Assembly (NCBI GenBank): GCA_018350325.1
Contig: JAEVLN010000007.1
Span: 2,822,981-2,886,980, forward strand
Direction: 5' to 3'
Length of the DNA stretch: 64,000 bases
Source of the DNA: Globodera rostochiensis
Taxonomy: Eukaryota > Nematoda > Chromadorea > Rhabditida > Heteroderidae
Shown here: piece after piece, positions 11,003 to 21,608 of the stretch
Position numbering within the stretch: the first letter of the stretch is position 1
Layout: each line of letters starts with the position of its first letter
Program-made: the position numbers and the translations under genes
Notes under the pieces: generated by a model
The model's input: only the letters and a program-made list of their open reading frames with translations
Database searches by the model: none
What the model was told of the DNA's origin: nothing

Positions 11003-11688
11003 TATGCTAAAAGCGATCGTCAATTTTGAACTTGAAGTTTGGTCCAAAGTTTTGCTTCAATTTTAACGCCAGCGTAATACAACGAAACGCACGGAAACAA
11101 ATCAGCGGCAGAATGGGCAAACAAATCGGTAGTCGCGAGCCTTAATCGATGGCTTCGCTCTGACCGATCACAACTACCCCATCGTTATTGATCTTTTAAA
11201 GAGCCGCTTCGGCGATGACCAAAAAAGGGCAGACCGACTTAGGAGCGAACTTTTCCACTTAGCTAAACCCTCAGGGCACTCAAATTCACTGAGATTTTTT
11301 CTGAAAATGTTGACCGTATTTGTAGACAATTAGAGAGTTTGGGCAATAATTTAGATGACAACCCTTTTTTGACTGTAGCAATAAAAGAGAAATTGCCCAC
11401 GGAGGTTAAGGCTCAACTATATGATAAGGAAATGGAGGATGGAACTCCCTGGTCCTCTAAACAATGGAGGGAGCGATTGGTACGGGTTGTTTGCCTTACA
11501 AAGGAAGGTATTCGAGTGTCCGTGGCATTTCGGAATGAAACTTGGTGGCCATATAGAATACCCCTGGGTTTTTAAGAAATATGATATCCATTTTTGCGAA
11601 ATGAGCCAGAGTGCCGAGATACGGCGTGCCAAAGTTTAAGTTCTGTGCATAAATATTTTATTTAATACACTTGTTTTGTTGGCGTCGA

Positions 11689-11745
11689 TGGCGCAGTGAC
11701 TGTGCTCTTGGTTCGCTTTTTGCCCCCGCAGGTTCAAATCCCGCC
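11689..11745 (+). other. tRNA-like module inside transposon TIR
   Basis: TGGCGCAGTGA (11689-11699) matches an A box and GGTTCAAATCC (11731-11741) is a near-perfect B box; a T-stem GCAGG/CCCGC with one mismatch and a partly paired acceptor stem (about 5 of 7 pairs) can be drawn. It is a degenerate tRNA-derived sequence, present in both TIRs of both transposon copies. Confidence 0.55.
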
Positions 11746-11951
11746 GCTCCAAATATTTTATTTTTTTAATTTATGCATAATTTGGCCAGGGAAGCGATTC
11801 CATTTGCACATTTCTTCTCCTCCATTGATTTTTTAAAAATGAGTATAAACCCTTTAAATATTATAATGGAACGACTTCAAACCCCCGGAAGGAATCAGCT
11901 TACAAGTCCAACAAATTCCCAAACACGCAACGGGCATCTGCCAACCACTTG

Positions 11952-12362
11952 ATGTTTATGTTTTTCGGTACGGTTAGGGCATGGCATGCATATTGTCGAA
12001 GTTTTAGCATGTGGAAAGAGGTTACGCGCAGAATAACCCAGTTCGTACTTGTGTACGATATTGATGTAAACCTCCATGCTCGAGACAACATCATCAAACT
12101 GCAATCGTTAATTCACAATCAATTTATGGCAAATCGCTTTAATGGGTGGTTAAATTACGCTTGGCGCAAGGCCGGCTACTACGGAGCCGAACCTCTCCCA
12201 GCTTTCTGCCACCCGGTGAAATATTGTTTTGATGTGCCAAATGAAATAACATGCCAAAAAATGTCTTGCGAGAATATAATTTTATTGCGTTGCGCCTATT
12301 GCGAACTGCACTTATGCTTCAAACATTTTTTTGAAGACTATCATTTGTGTGAAAATGCATAA
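11952..12362 (+). CDS. Small transposon-encoded protein with Cys-rich end (copy 1)
   Basis: An open frame of about 136 residues fills the interior between the TIRs and its stop codon runs into the right TIR. The middle is aromatic and basic (RAWHAYCRSFSMWKE, NGWLNYAWRKAGYYG). The end has paired cysteines and histidines (CQKMSCE, then CAYCELHLCFKHFF and EDYHLC), which looks like a zinc-binding finger. A short upstream frame starts at about 11839 (MSINPLNIIMERLQTP) and ends in TGA overlapping this start. I do not recognise the family; it might be a DNA-binding or transposase-accessory protein. The identical copy at 16267-16677 supports recent origin. Confidence 0.55.
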   Translation: MFMFFGTVRAWHAYCRSFSMWKEVTRRITQFVLVYDIDVNLHARDNIIKLQSLIHNQFMANRFNGWLNYAWRKAGYYGAEPLPAFCHPVKYCFDVPNEITCQKMSCENIILLRCAYCELHLCFKHFFEDYHLCENA

Positions 12363-14395
12363 ATTAAAAAAATAAAATATTTGGAGCGGCGGGATTTGAA
12401 CCTGCGGGGACAAAAAGCGAACCAAGAGCACAGTCACTGCGCCATCGACGCCAACAAAACAAGTGTATTAAATAAAATATTTATGCACAGAACTTAAACT
12501 TTGGCACGCCGTATCTCGGCACTCTGGCTCATTTCGCAAAAATGGATATCATATTCTTAAAAACCCAGGGGTATTCTATATGGCCACCAAGTTTCATTCC
12601 GAAATGCCACGGACACTCGAATACCTTCCTTTGTTAGGGAGGCCATTCATGCCCCTTGGGACATTAGCGCAGGCCAAACTCACCCGCAACTCACTAAGCC
12701 TCCTCCACGCCAAATTGAGCCGATCAAACGCGCTTTTCCGGTAATAGCCGAGCCAAGGAAAGGCATTTTGAAAAATTGCTCATTGTGCTTACGGGAGGGA
12801 CACCAGCCCTTCAATTGCATGGTGTATCGGACCACGGAACAACGCATAACCCGTCTCACCGAGCAAGGCCGGTGTTTGATCTGTGCGCGTGAAGGACACC
12901 GTCGGGACACCTGCTCCTCGACGGTTCTTTGTTTCCGTTGCGGAGGGAACCATCATGTGTGGATTTGCTCCGAACAAAATAAAGTCCCTATCAAGGAAAG
13001 CAACTCAATTCCGTTGGGCCGACGGATACCTGTGGTAGAGGGTCACAACGGAGAAAGACCTAATTCTCGCGTGTCCAACCCGGTTGTGTCTCCCAGCGAG
13101 GAATCAATAACAACTCGAATCGTCTCCGCAGTGTCCAGAAATGACACTTTTGAGTCCTTTTCTGAGCAAATCCCCGAGAAGCAAACTTAACCGACCGCTT
13201 ATTTGATGGTCAAAGAAATAAAGGTTTTTAATAATAATGGACCAATCCCTGTTCCTGTGTCGATATTTTTTGACCCCGGATCTCAGCCTGATTTTATTGC
13301 GCCCGACCTGGTTTCCCTCATCAATCCAAAATTGATAAAACACAAGAATGGCTGTCAGAGGATTCTCAGGAAACGCCCCAACTGAAACATTGGAATTTGA
13401 CTCTCCCCGGTTTTCAGTCCGCCTAAAAAGGAGGGACGGTGAATGGGAGACAGTTGAACTAAACCAAACTATGAAATTGTCCCTCCGATTGAATTTATTA
13501 AAGAAATATGTTGGAATCAGTCCGAACTGACCAAAATTGGGATATCCGTTAAAAGGCCACAGATTTTATTGGGAGTAAAACAGTTTTGGAAATTCTTTTT
13601 AGGCAAAAGGGAGATATTACCGAGTCTGTTCCAAATTGACACCGTTTTTGGCCCGGTTTATGGAGGGCAATTGACCCACTTTTCACCCTCACCGGTCATC
13701 TCTACAACTCACTCTCCATTGGTTTGTAACGTCATAGTTGCAGCGCCAAAACCGGAAGAGCTGATCAAGAAATTGTGGAGTTTAGAATCGATCGGGATTC
13801 GAGACCCCCTAGACCCCAATGATGACGAATTGGCTTTAGACTTATTTAAGGACTCAGTTACATTTAGAAAAGGGAGATACGAAGTTGGGTGGCCTTGGCG
13901 CCCAGGGGGAAAGGACCGGTTGCCTAACAACTTTTCTCTAGTCTTTTCACGCTTGTCTGGTTTATCGGTTAAGTTACGGACCCACCCCGAATTTAGGAAA
14001 GGTATCAAGCCACTATCTCGGAGCAGTTAAGAGGTGGAGTCATCGAGCCGGCGGCTCGCACATGGGCATTCGAACATTTTATACCTCATCATGCCGTCAT
14101 AAACCCCAAGAAATGGGGACCCTTCCTTTGGGGATGATCAAAAATTTTTATGTTGACAATTTGTTAATCTGCAGCGAGACGGCGAGTGAAGCTGCCGCCG
14201 CTATTCAGACTGCTCGACAGACGATGTCCATTGCGGGCATGAACCTTCGGGAATTCGTTTCTGCTGACCCGACGGTTCTGAAAGATCTCCCTCCCGAAAC
14301 AGTATTGGTGGGCGAGACTCAGAAAGTCTTGGGGATCTGTTGGAGCTTACCGAAGGACCAACTTATATTTAAATTACCTAACCCATCAGATTTTC

Positions 14396-14930
14396 CTAGC
14401 ACTCGGACTGGCCCGTCTGTTGCCCTGCCCAGGCCTCGCCCCGCTCAAGCCCGTATAAAAAAAGAATGTGCCAAGGACCCGCTCTCACTTTTTCCACATT
14501 TGCAACGGCAAAAACGACTCTCAACAAACCACCGAACCGAACCACTTTCTGACTCAACCTTTTCCCCAAACCACCGATCGGAACCACCCTTTTGACTCAA
14601 CCTTTTCCATAACCGCACCGATCATTTCGGACTCGACGTTTCCAATAAAGCATTTCATTGGTTCCATATTTTCCCATTCATTTGGCTTATTCGTCGACCC
14701 GAGCTTGGGAAATTACCGACGCCGAGTTTGGGAAATTACCAACCACGAGTTTTGGGAAATTACCGACTCCGAGCTTGGGAAATTACCGACTCCGAGTTTG
14801 GGAAATAAACTACGTGACCTTTTTAGCCACAGGGATTAAGAGTCTGGTGCTCTATTTATTTTGATGGGCTACAACCTTAATTGGGCTAAAATCAAATTCT
14901 TTAATCAAAAATAAGTTCAATAATAGTCCG
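14396..14930 (+). promoter_or_regulatory. LTR-like segment between BEL copies A and B
   Basis: Single non-coding segment between the end of copy A and gag of copy B. It has a TATA box (TATAAAA, 14454-14460), a polyadenylation word AATAAA (14643-14648) and another at 14804-14809. From 14697 to 14808 there are five tandem copies of a 21-22-bp word of the type CGAGTTTGGGAAATTACCGA. An almost identical segment separates copies B and C. Exact LTR ends and the primer-binding site could not be fixed. Confidence 0.65.
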
Positions 14931-15813
14931 ACAGCAACTTAGCGAGTGCTTGTTGGCTATTTCTTCCAACGTCAACCAAATCCCCGCTATCGAAGCCCTA
15001 CCTGACGAATCCTCTTCTCTCGATTCCATATGCCTGGCAGCCGAAAGACTGTCAAGAAAGCTAAATCAGGCACAAACTCTACTGCAAAATTGGACCGTGA
15101 TCTTCAAGGAGATAAGAGAAGAGGAAATGGATTTATTCTCAGGATTTGTGGTTGATAATGAGACCCCGGGCGAAGTGATGTCCGAGGGATCAGACGTTCA
15201 GACTAGGTTAGACTTAAAAATTGACCGAATCCGGGCCCGGGCCAATCAATCAACCCCCAATGGAGCCCATCCAAACAACCATGCCCGCCCATTGGTCAAC
15301 CTCCCGGCACTTCAGCTCCCGGATTTCGATGGGCATGAGGAAAATTGGCCATCCTTTTGGGCCGCTTTTTCCCATACAATCCACGACAATTCAGCCTAAA
15401 CAGGCGCCCAAAAGCTCACTTATTTGGTCGGTCGCCTACGAGGCAACTCGCGAGCCTTAATCGATGGCTTCGCTCTGACCGATCACAACTACCCCATCGT
15501 TATTGATCTTTTAAAGAGCCGCTTCGGCGATGACCAAAAAAGGGCAGACCGACTTAGGAGCGAACTTTTCCACTTAGCTAAACCCTCAGGGCACTCAAAT
15601 TCACTGAGATTTTTTCTGAAAATGTTGACCGTATTTGTAGACAATTAGAGAGTTTGGGCAATAATTTAGATGACAACCCTTTTTTGACTGTAGCAATAAA
15701 AGAGAAATTGCCCACGGAGGTTAAGGCTCAACTATATGATAAGGAAATGGAGGATGGAACTCCCTGGTCCTCTAAACAATGGAGGGAGCGATTGGTACGG
15801 GTTGTTTGCCTTA

Positions 15814-16949
15814 CAAAGGAAGGTATTCGAGTGTCCGTGGCATTTCGGAATGAAACTTGGTGGCCATATAGAATACCCCTGGGTTTTTAAGAAATATGAT
15901 ATCCATTTTTGCGAAATGAGCCAGAGTGCCGAGATACGGCGTGCCAAAGTTTAAGTTCTGTGCATAAATATTTTATTTAATACACTTGTTTTGTTGGCGT
16001 CGATGGCGCAGTGACTGTGCTCTTGGTTCGCTTTTTGCCCCCGCAGGTTCAAATCCCGCCGCTCCAAATATTTTATTTTTTTAATTTATGCATAATTTGG
16101 CCAGGGAAGCGATTCCATTTGCACATTTCTTCTCCTCCATTGATTTTTTAAAAATGAGTATAAACCCTTTAAATATTATAATGGAACGACTTCAAACCCC
16201 CGGAAGGAATCAGCTTACAAGTCCAACAAATTCCCAAACACGCAACGGGCATCTGCCAACCACTTGATGTTTATGTTTTTCGGTACGGTTAGGGCATGGC
16301 ATGCATATTGTCGAAGTTTTAGCATGTGGAAAGAGGTTACGCGCAGAATAACCCAGTTCGTACTTGTGTACGATATTGATGTAAACCTCCATGCTCGAGA
16401 CAACATCATCAAACTGCAATCGTTAATTCACAATCAATTTATGGCAAATCGCTTTAATGGGTGGTTAAATTACGCTTGGCGCAAGGCCGGCTACTACGGA
16501 GCCGAACCTCTCCCAGCTTTCTGCCACCCGGTGAAATATTGTTTTGATGTGCCAAATGAAATAACATGCCAAAAAATGTCTTGCGAGAATATAATTTTAT
16601 TGCGTTGCGCCTATTGCGAACTGCACTTATGCTTCAAACATTTTTTTGAAGACTATCATTTGTGTGAAAATGCATAAATTAAAAAAATAAAATATTTGGA
16701 GCGGCGGGATTTGAACCTGCGGGGACAAAAAGCGAACCAAGAGCACAGTCACTGCGCCATCGACGCCAACAAAACAAGTGTATTAAATAAAATATTTATG
16801 CACAGAACTTAAACTTTGGCACGCCGTATCTCGGCACTCTGGCTCATTTCGCAAAAATGGATATCATATTTCTTAAAAACCCAGGGGTATTCTATATGGC
16901 CACCAAGTTTCATTCCGAAATGCCACGGACACTCGAATACCTTCCTTTG
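15814..16949. mobile_element. DNA transposon, 277-bp TIRs, TTA target duplication (copy 2)
   Basis: Essentially identical to the copy at 11499-12633, at the same gag position, with TTA on both sides; one extra T near 16871 is the only difference noticed. Being at the same site as copy 1, it was duplicated together with its host rather than inserted twice. Confidence 0.85.
16267..16677 (+). CDS. Small transposon-encoded protein with Cys-rich end (copy 2)
   Basis: Identical in translation to the gene at 11952-12362; same Cys/His pattern at the C-terminus and same overlap with the right TIR. Function unknown. Confidence 0.55.
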   Translation: MFMFFGTVRAWHAYCRSFSMWKEVTRRITQFVLVYDIDVNLHARDNIIKLQSLIHNQFMANRFNGWLNYAWRKAGYYGAEPLPAFCHPVKYCFDVPNEITCQKMSCENIILLRCAYCELHLCFKHFFEDYHLCENA

Positions 16950-18710
16950 TTAGGGAGGCCATTCATGCCCCTTGGGACATTAGCGCAGGCCAAACTCACC
17001 CGCAACTCACTAAGCCTCCTCCACGCCAAATTGAGCCGATCAAACGCGCTTTTCCGGTAATAGCCGAGCCAAGGAAAGGCATTTTGAAAAATTGCTCATT
17101 GTGCTTACGGGAGGGACACCAGCCCTTCAATTGCATGGTGTATCGGACCACGGAACAACGCATAACCCGTCTCACCGAGCAAGGCCGGTGTTTGATCTGT
17201 GCGCGTGAAGGACACCGTCGGGACACCTGCTCCTCGACGGTTCTTTGTTTCCGTTGCGGAGGGAACCATCATGTGTGGATTTGCCCCGAACAAAATAAAG
17301 TCCCTATCAAGGGAAGCAACTCAATTCCGTTGGGCCGACGGATACCTGTGGTAGGGGGTCACAACGGAGAAAGACCTAATTCTCGCGTGTCCAACCCGGT
17401 TGTGTCTCCCAGCGAGGAATCAATAACCACTCGAATCGTCTCCGCAGTGACCAGAAATGACACTTTTGACTCCTTTTCTGAGCAAATCCCCGAGGGGCAA
17501 CCTCAACCGACCGCTTATTTGATGGTCAAAGAAATAAAGGTTTTTAATAATAATGGGCCAATCCCTGTTCCTGTGTCGATATTTTTTGACCCCGGGTCTC
17601 AGCCTGATTTTATTGCGTCCGACCTGGTTTCCCTCATCAATCCAAAATTGATAAAACACGAGAAAATGGCTGTCAGAGGATTCTCAGGAAACGCCCCAGC
17701 TGAAACATTGCAATTTGACTCTCCCCGGTTTTCAGTCCGCCTAAAAAGGAGGGACGGTGGATGGGAGACAGTCGAATTAAACCAAACTAATGAAATAGTC
17801 CCTCCGATTGAATTCATTAAAGAAATATGTTGGAATCAGTCCGAACTGACCAAAATTGGAAGATCCGTTAAAAGGCCACAGATCTTATTGGGAGTAAAAC
17901 AGTTTTGGAAATTCTTCTTAGGCAAAAGGGAGATATTACCGAGTTTGTTCCAAATTGACACCGTTTTTGGCCCGGTTTATGGAGGGCAATTGACCCAATT
18001 TTCACCCTCACCGGTCATCCCTACCACTCACTCTCCATTGGTTTGTAACGTCATAGTTGCAGCGCCAAAACCGGAAGAGCTGATCAAGAAATTGTGGAGT
18101 TTAGAATCGATCGGGATTCGAGACCCTCTAGACCCCCATGATGACGAATTGGCTTTAGACTTATTTAAGGACTCAGTTACATTTAGAGAAGGGAGATACG
18201 AAGTTGGGTGGCCTTGGCGCCCAGGGGGAAAGGACCGGTTGCCTAACAACTTTTCTCTAGTCTTTTCACGCTTGTCTGGTTTATCGGTTAAGTTACGGAC
18301 CCACCCCGAATTTAGGAAAGGTATCAAGCCACTATCTCGGAGCAGTTAAGAGGTGGAGTCATCGAGCCGGCGGCTCGCACATGGGCATTCGAACATTTTA
18401 TACCTCATCATGCCGTCATAAACCCCAAGAAATGGGGACCCTTCCTTTGGGGATGATCAAAAATTTTTATGTTGACAATTTGTTAATCTGCAGCGAGACG
18501 GCGAGTGAAGTTGCCGCCGCTATTCAGACTGCTTGACAGACGATGTCCATTGCTGGCATGAACCTTTGGGAATTCGTTTCTGCTGACCCGACGGTTCTGA
18601 AAGATCTCCCTCCCAAAACAGTATTGGTGGGCGAATCTCAGAAAGTCTTGGGGATCTGTTGGAGCTTACCGAAGGACCAACTTATATTTGAATTACCTAA
18701 CCCATCAGAT

Positions 18711-19231
18711 TTTCCTAGCACTCGGACTGGCCCGTCTGTTGCCCTGCCCAGGCCTCGCCCCGCTCAAGCCCGTATAAAAAAAGAATGTGCCAAGGACCCG
18801 CTCTCACTTTTTCCACATTTGCAACGGCAAAAACGACTCTCAACAAACCACCGAACCGAACCACTTTCTGACTCAACCTTTTCCCCAAACCACCGATCGG
18901 AACCACCCTTTTGACTCAACCTTTTCCATAACCGCACCGATCATTTCGGACTCGACGTTTCCAATAAAGCATTTCATTGGTTCCATATTTTCCCATTCAT
19001 TTGGCTTATTCGTCGACCCGAGCTTGGGAAATTACCGACGCCGAGTTTGGGAAATTACCAACCACGAGTTTTGGGAAATTACCGACTCCGAGCTTGGGAA
19101 ATTACCGACTCCGAGTTTGGGAAATAAACTACGTGACCTTTTTAGCCACAGGGATTAAGAGTCTGGTGCTCTATTTTTATTTTGAGGGGCTACAACCTTA
19201 ATTGGGCTAAAATCAAATTCTTTAATCAAAA
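18711..19231 (+). promoter_or_regulatory. LTR-like segment between BEL copies B and C
   Basis: Near-identical to 14396-14930: TATA box at about 14454+4319 (18773-18779), AATAAA words and five CGAGTTTGGGAAATTACCGA-type repeats, ending just before the intact gag ATG at 19232. Confidence 0.65.
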
Positions 19232-20701
19232 ATGAGTTCAATAATAGTCCGACAGCAACTTAGCGAGTGCTTGTTGGCTATTTCTTCCGACGTCAACCAA
19301 ATCCCCGCTATCGAAGCCCTACCTGACGAATCCTCTTCTCTCGATCCCATATGCCTGACAGCCGAGAGACTGTCAAGAAAGCTAAATCAGGCACAAACTC
19401 TACTGCAAAATTGGACCGTGATCTTATCTAATCCGGTCAAGGAGATAAGAGAAGAGGAAATTGATTTATTCTCAGGATTTGTGGTTGATAATGAGACCCC
19501 GAGCGAAGTGATGTCCAAGGGATCAGACGTTCAGACTAGGTTAGACTTAAAAATTGACCGAATCCGGGCCCGGGCCAATCAATCAACCCCCAATGGAGCC
19601 CATCCAAACAACCATGCCCGTCCATTGGTCAACCTCCCGGCACTTCAGCTCCCGGATTTCGACGGGCATGAGGAAAATTGGCCATCCTTTTGGGCCGCTT
19701 TTTCCCATACGATCCACGACAATTCAGCCTTAACAGGCGCCCAAAAGCTCACTTATTTGGTCGGTCGCCTACGAGGCAACTCGCGAGCCTTAATCGATGG
19801 CTTCGCTCTGACCGATCACAACTACCCCATTGTCATCGATCTTTTAAAGAGCCGCTTCGGTGATGACCAAAAAAGGGCAGACCGACTTAGGAGCGAACTT
19901 TTCCACTTAGCTAAACCCTCGGGGCACTCAAATTCACTGAGAATTTTTTCTGAAAATGTTGACCGTATTTGTAGACAATTAGAGAGTTTGGGCAATAATT
20001 TAGATGACAACCCTTTTTTGACTGTAGCCATAAAAGAGAAATTGCCCACGGAGGTTAAGGCTCAACTATATGATAAGGAAATGGAGGATGGAACTCCCTG
20101 GTCCTCTAAACAATGGAGGGAGCGATTGGTACGGGTTGTTTGCCTTAGGGAGGCCATTCATGCCCCTTGGGACATTAGCGCAGGCCAAACTCACCCGCAA
20201 CTCACTAAGCCCCCTCCACGCCAAATTGAGCCGATCAAACGCGCTTTTCCGGTAATAGCCGAGCCAAGGAAAGGCATTTTGAAAAATTGCTCATTGTGCT
20301 TACGGGAGGGACACCAGCCCTTCAATTGCATGGTGTATCGGTCCACGGAACAACGCATAACCCGTCTCACCGAGCAAGGCCGGTGTTTGATCTGTGCGCG
20401 TGAAGGACACCGTCGGGACACCTGCTCCTCGACGGTTCTTTGTTTCCGTTGCGGAGGGAACCATCATGTGTGGATTTGCCCCGAACAAAATAAAGTCCCT
20501 ATCAAGGGAAGCAACTCAATTCCGTTGGGCCGACGGATACCTGTGGTAGGGGGTCACAACGGAGAAAGACCTAATTCTCGCGTGTCCAACCCGGTTGTGT
20601 CTCCCAGCGAGGAATCAATAACAACTCGAATCGTCTCCGCAGTGTCCAGAAATGACACTTTTGAGTCCTTTTCTGAGCAAATCCCCGAGAAGCAAACTTA
20701 A
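19232..20701 (+). CDS. gag: BEL/Pao Gag protein, intact frame (489 aa), copy C
   Basis: Starts at an ATG that is mutated in copy B. Residues about 130-260 contain the Gag-like core of BEL/Pao elements (LPDFDGHEENWPSFWAAF, LVGRLRGNSRALIDGF, LLKSRFGDDQ), as in the DUF1759 family. Residues about 350-420 carry three zinc knuckles: CSLCLREGHQPFNC, CLICAREGHRRDTC and CFRCGGNHHVWIC. The protein would assemble retroelement particles and bind RNA. The frame closes at TAA after the knuckles (EKQT), where copy B reads on into protease, so this stop is either a mutation or separates gag from pol. No DNA transposon is present in this copy. Confidence 0.85.
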   Translation: MSSIIVRQQLSECLLAISSDVNQIPAIEALPDESSSLDPICLTAERLSRKLNQAQTLLQNWTVILSNPVKEIREEEIDLFSGFVVDNETPSEVMSKGSDVQTRLDLKIDRIRARANQSTPNGAHPNNHARPLVNLPALQLPDFDGHEENWPSFWAAFSHTIHDNSALTGAQKLTYLVGRLRGNSRALIDGFALTDHNYPIVIDLLKSRFGDDQKRADRLRSELFHLAKPSGHSNSLRIFSENVDRICRQLESLGNNLDDNPFLTVAIKEKLPTEVKAQLYDKEMEDGTPWSSKQWRERLVRVVCLREAIHAPWDISAGQTHPQLTKPPPRQIEPIKRAFPVIAEPRKGILKNCSLCLREGHQPFNCMVYRSTEQRITRLTEQGRCLICAREGHRRDTCSSTVLCFRCGGNHHVWICPEQNKVPIKGSNSIPLGRRIPVVGGHNGERPNSRVSNPVVSPSEESITTRIVSAVSRNDTFESFSEQIPEKQT

Positions 20702-21072
20702 CCGACCGCTTATTTGATGGTCAAAGAAATAAAGGTTTTTAATAATAATGGACCAATCCCTGTTCCTGTGTCGATATTTTTTGACCCCGGATCTCAGCCT
20801 GATTTTATTGCGCCCGACCTGGTTTCCCTCATCAATCCAAAATTGATAAAACACAAGAATGGCTGTCAGAGGATTCTCAGGAAACGCCCCAACTGAAACA
20901 TTGGAATTTGACTCTCCCCGGTTTTCAGTCCGCCTAAAAAGGAGGGACGGTGGATGGGAGACAGTTGAACTAAACCAAACTAATGAAATTGTCCCTCCGA
21001 TTGAATTTATTAAAGAAATATGTTGGAATCAGTCCGAACTGACCAAAATTGGGATATCCGTTAAAAGGCCAC
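20702..21072 (+). pseudogene. BEL/Pao protease fragment, copy C 3' remnant
   Basis: Continues with VPVSIFFDPGSQPDF-type aspartic protease sequence, frameshifted near 20858 (CACAAGAATGGC, same lesion as copy A), and ends abruptly at about 21072 (AAAAGGCCACA|CGAG), where copies A and B continue. The RT part is absent. Confidence 0.8.
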
Positions 21073-21540
21073 ACGAGAATCACAAGGATTTATTCTCGCA
21101 CTTTCGTTTTCGACAGACATTAGAAAAAGCTTCTGTTGGATGGGTCCTTTATATTTTTATAAAATGTGCCACGAAAATAGAAATTTAGAGGATGCCCAAA
21201 AGTTCCACGTCAGCTTACCCGCTTAAAGCAGCTCCTGTGCAAAGTGCAATTCAGATTTATCGACCAATATCTCTGCGTCTGTGGCCATATACTCTGCCTA
21301 GGGGCGCTTTTTCCATACAATACATTAGCCATGATGCTTCAAACCCCCCCCCCCCCCCCAAAAATTGACATAAATATGGGGCCCCAAATGCCGCGCGACC
21401 ATTTTTGGCATATATCTTTTGTTGGAGTAAGGCAATGTATATGTAAAAAAAGCCATTTATGCCAACGCATTCTCTCGCGTCCCCTCCACTCTCTTCGTTG
21501 ACAATGCTATTTTGAAACAAAGGCACTTCTACGCCTGCGA
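21073..21540. other. Junction sequence upstream of signal-peptide exon
   Basis: Sequence unrelated to the retroelement begins at 21073. A C-run of about 17 lies at 21343-21359. No convincing coding segment. Confidence 0.3.
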
Positions 21541-21549
21541 TTAAAGGCA

Positions 21550-21559
21550 TATAAAAGCG
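21550..21559 (+). promoter_or_regulatory. TATA box of signal-peptide gene
   Basis: CATATAAAAG lies about 55 bp before the ATG at 21609, a plausible core promoter for the following exon. Confidence 0.5.
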
Positions 21560-21608
21560 GTGGCATGCAGCAGAAAGCCATCATTCAAAAAGATTTTATT
21601 GACTCAAA

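Larger units (their letters stand above)
11499..12633. mobile_element. DNA transposon, 277-bp TIRs, TTA target duplication (copy 1)
   Basis: Comparison with the uninterrupted copy C places the insertion exactly: TTA|CAAAGGAAGG at the left and CCTTCCTTTG|TTA at the right, giving a 3-bp TTA duplication. Left TIR 11499-11776 and right TIR 12357-12633 are nearly identical. A 3-bp TTA target duplication fits PIF/Harbinger-like or some CACTA-like elements, but the termini do not let me choose. Each TIR contains a tRNA-like module (A box 11689-11699, B box 11731-11741, mirrored at about 12385-12445). One small gene lies between the TIRs. Confidence 0.85.
11128..14395 (+). mobile_element. BEL/Pao retroelement copy A, 5'-truncated and defective
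   Basis: Begins abruptly inside gag (RALIDGFALTDHNYP) at about 11128, directly next to inverted SPRY debris. Gag is interrupted at 11498 by a 1.14-kb DNA transposon and resumes at 12637 with three zinc knuckles (12768-12975). A stop in QT|TAA at 13188-13190 and a frameshift near 13345 (CACAAGAATGGC) break the gag-pol reading frame; a second indel lies near 13470. A protease-like segment with FFDPGSQ and a partial reverse transcriptase follow. The RT jumps from the INPKKWGPF region straight to FYVDNLLIC (14140-14175), so the fingers/palm between them, RNase H and integrase are missing. Upstream it matches copy B (shared insertion), downstream copy C (shared stop), so it is mosaic. Confidence 0.85.
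14931..18710 (+). mobile_element. BEL/Pao retroelement copy B, defective
   Basis: Gag starts near 14908 but the ATG present in copy C is ATA here. An in-frame stop (TCAGCCTAA, about 15397) and a 15-bp deletion near 15103 (loss of LSNPV) further disable gag. The same DNA transposon as in copy A sits at 15814-16949. After it, the knuckle-protease-RT part (17060-18349) is open, with three CCHC-type knuckles, FFDPGSQ and a truncated RT that jumps from the INPKK region to FYVDNLLIC with the same internal deletion as copy A. A TGA near 18535 breaks the terminal frame. RNase H and integrase are absent. Confidence 0.85.
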
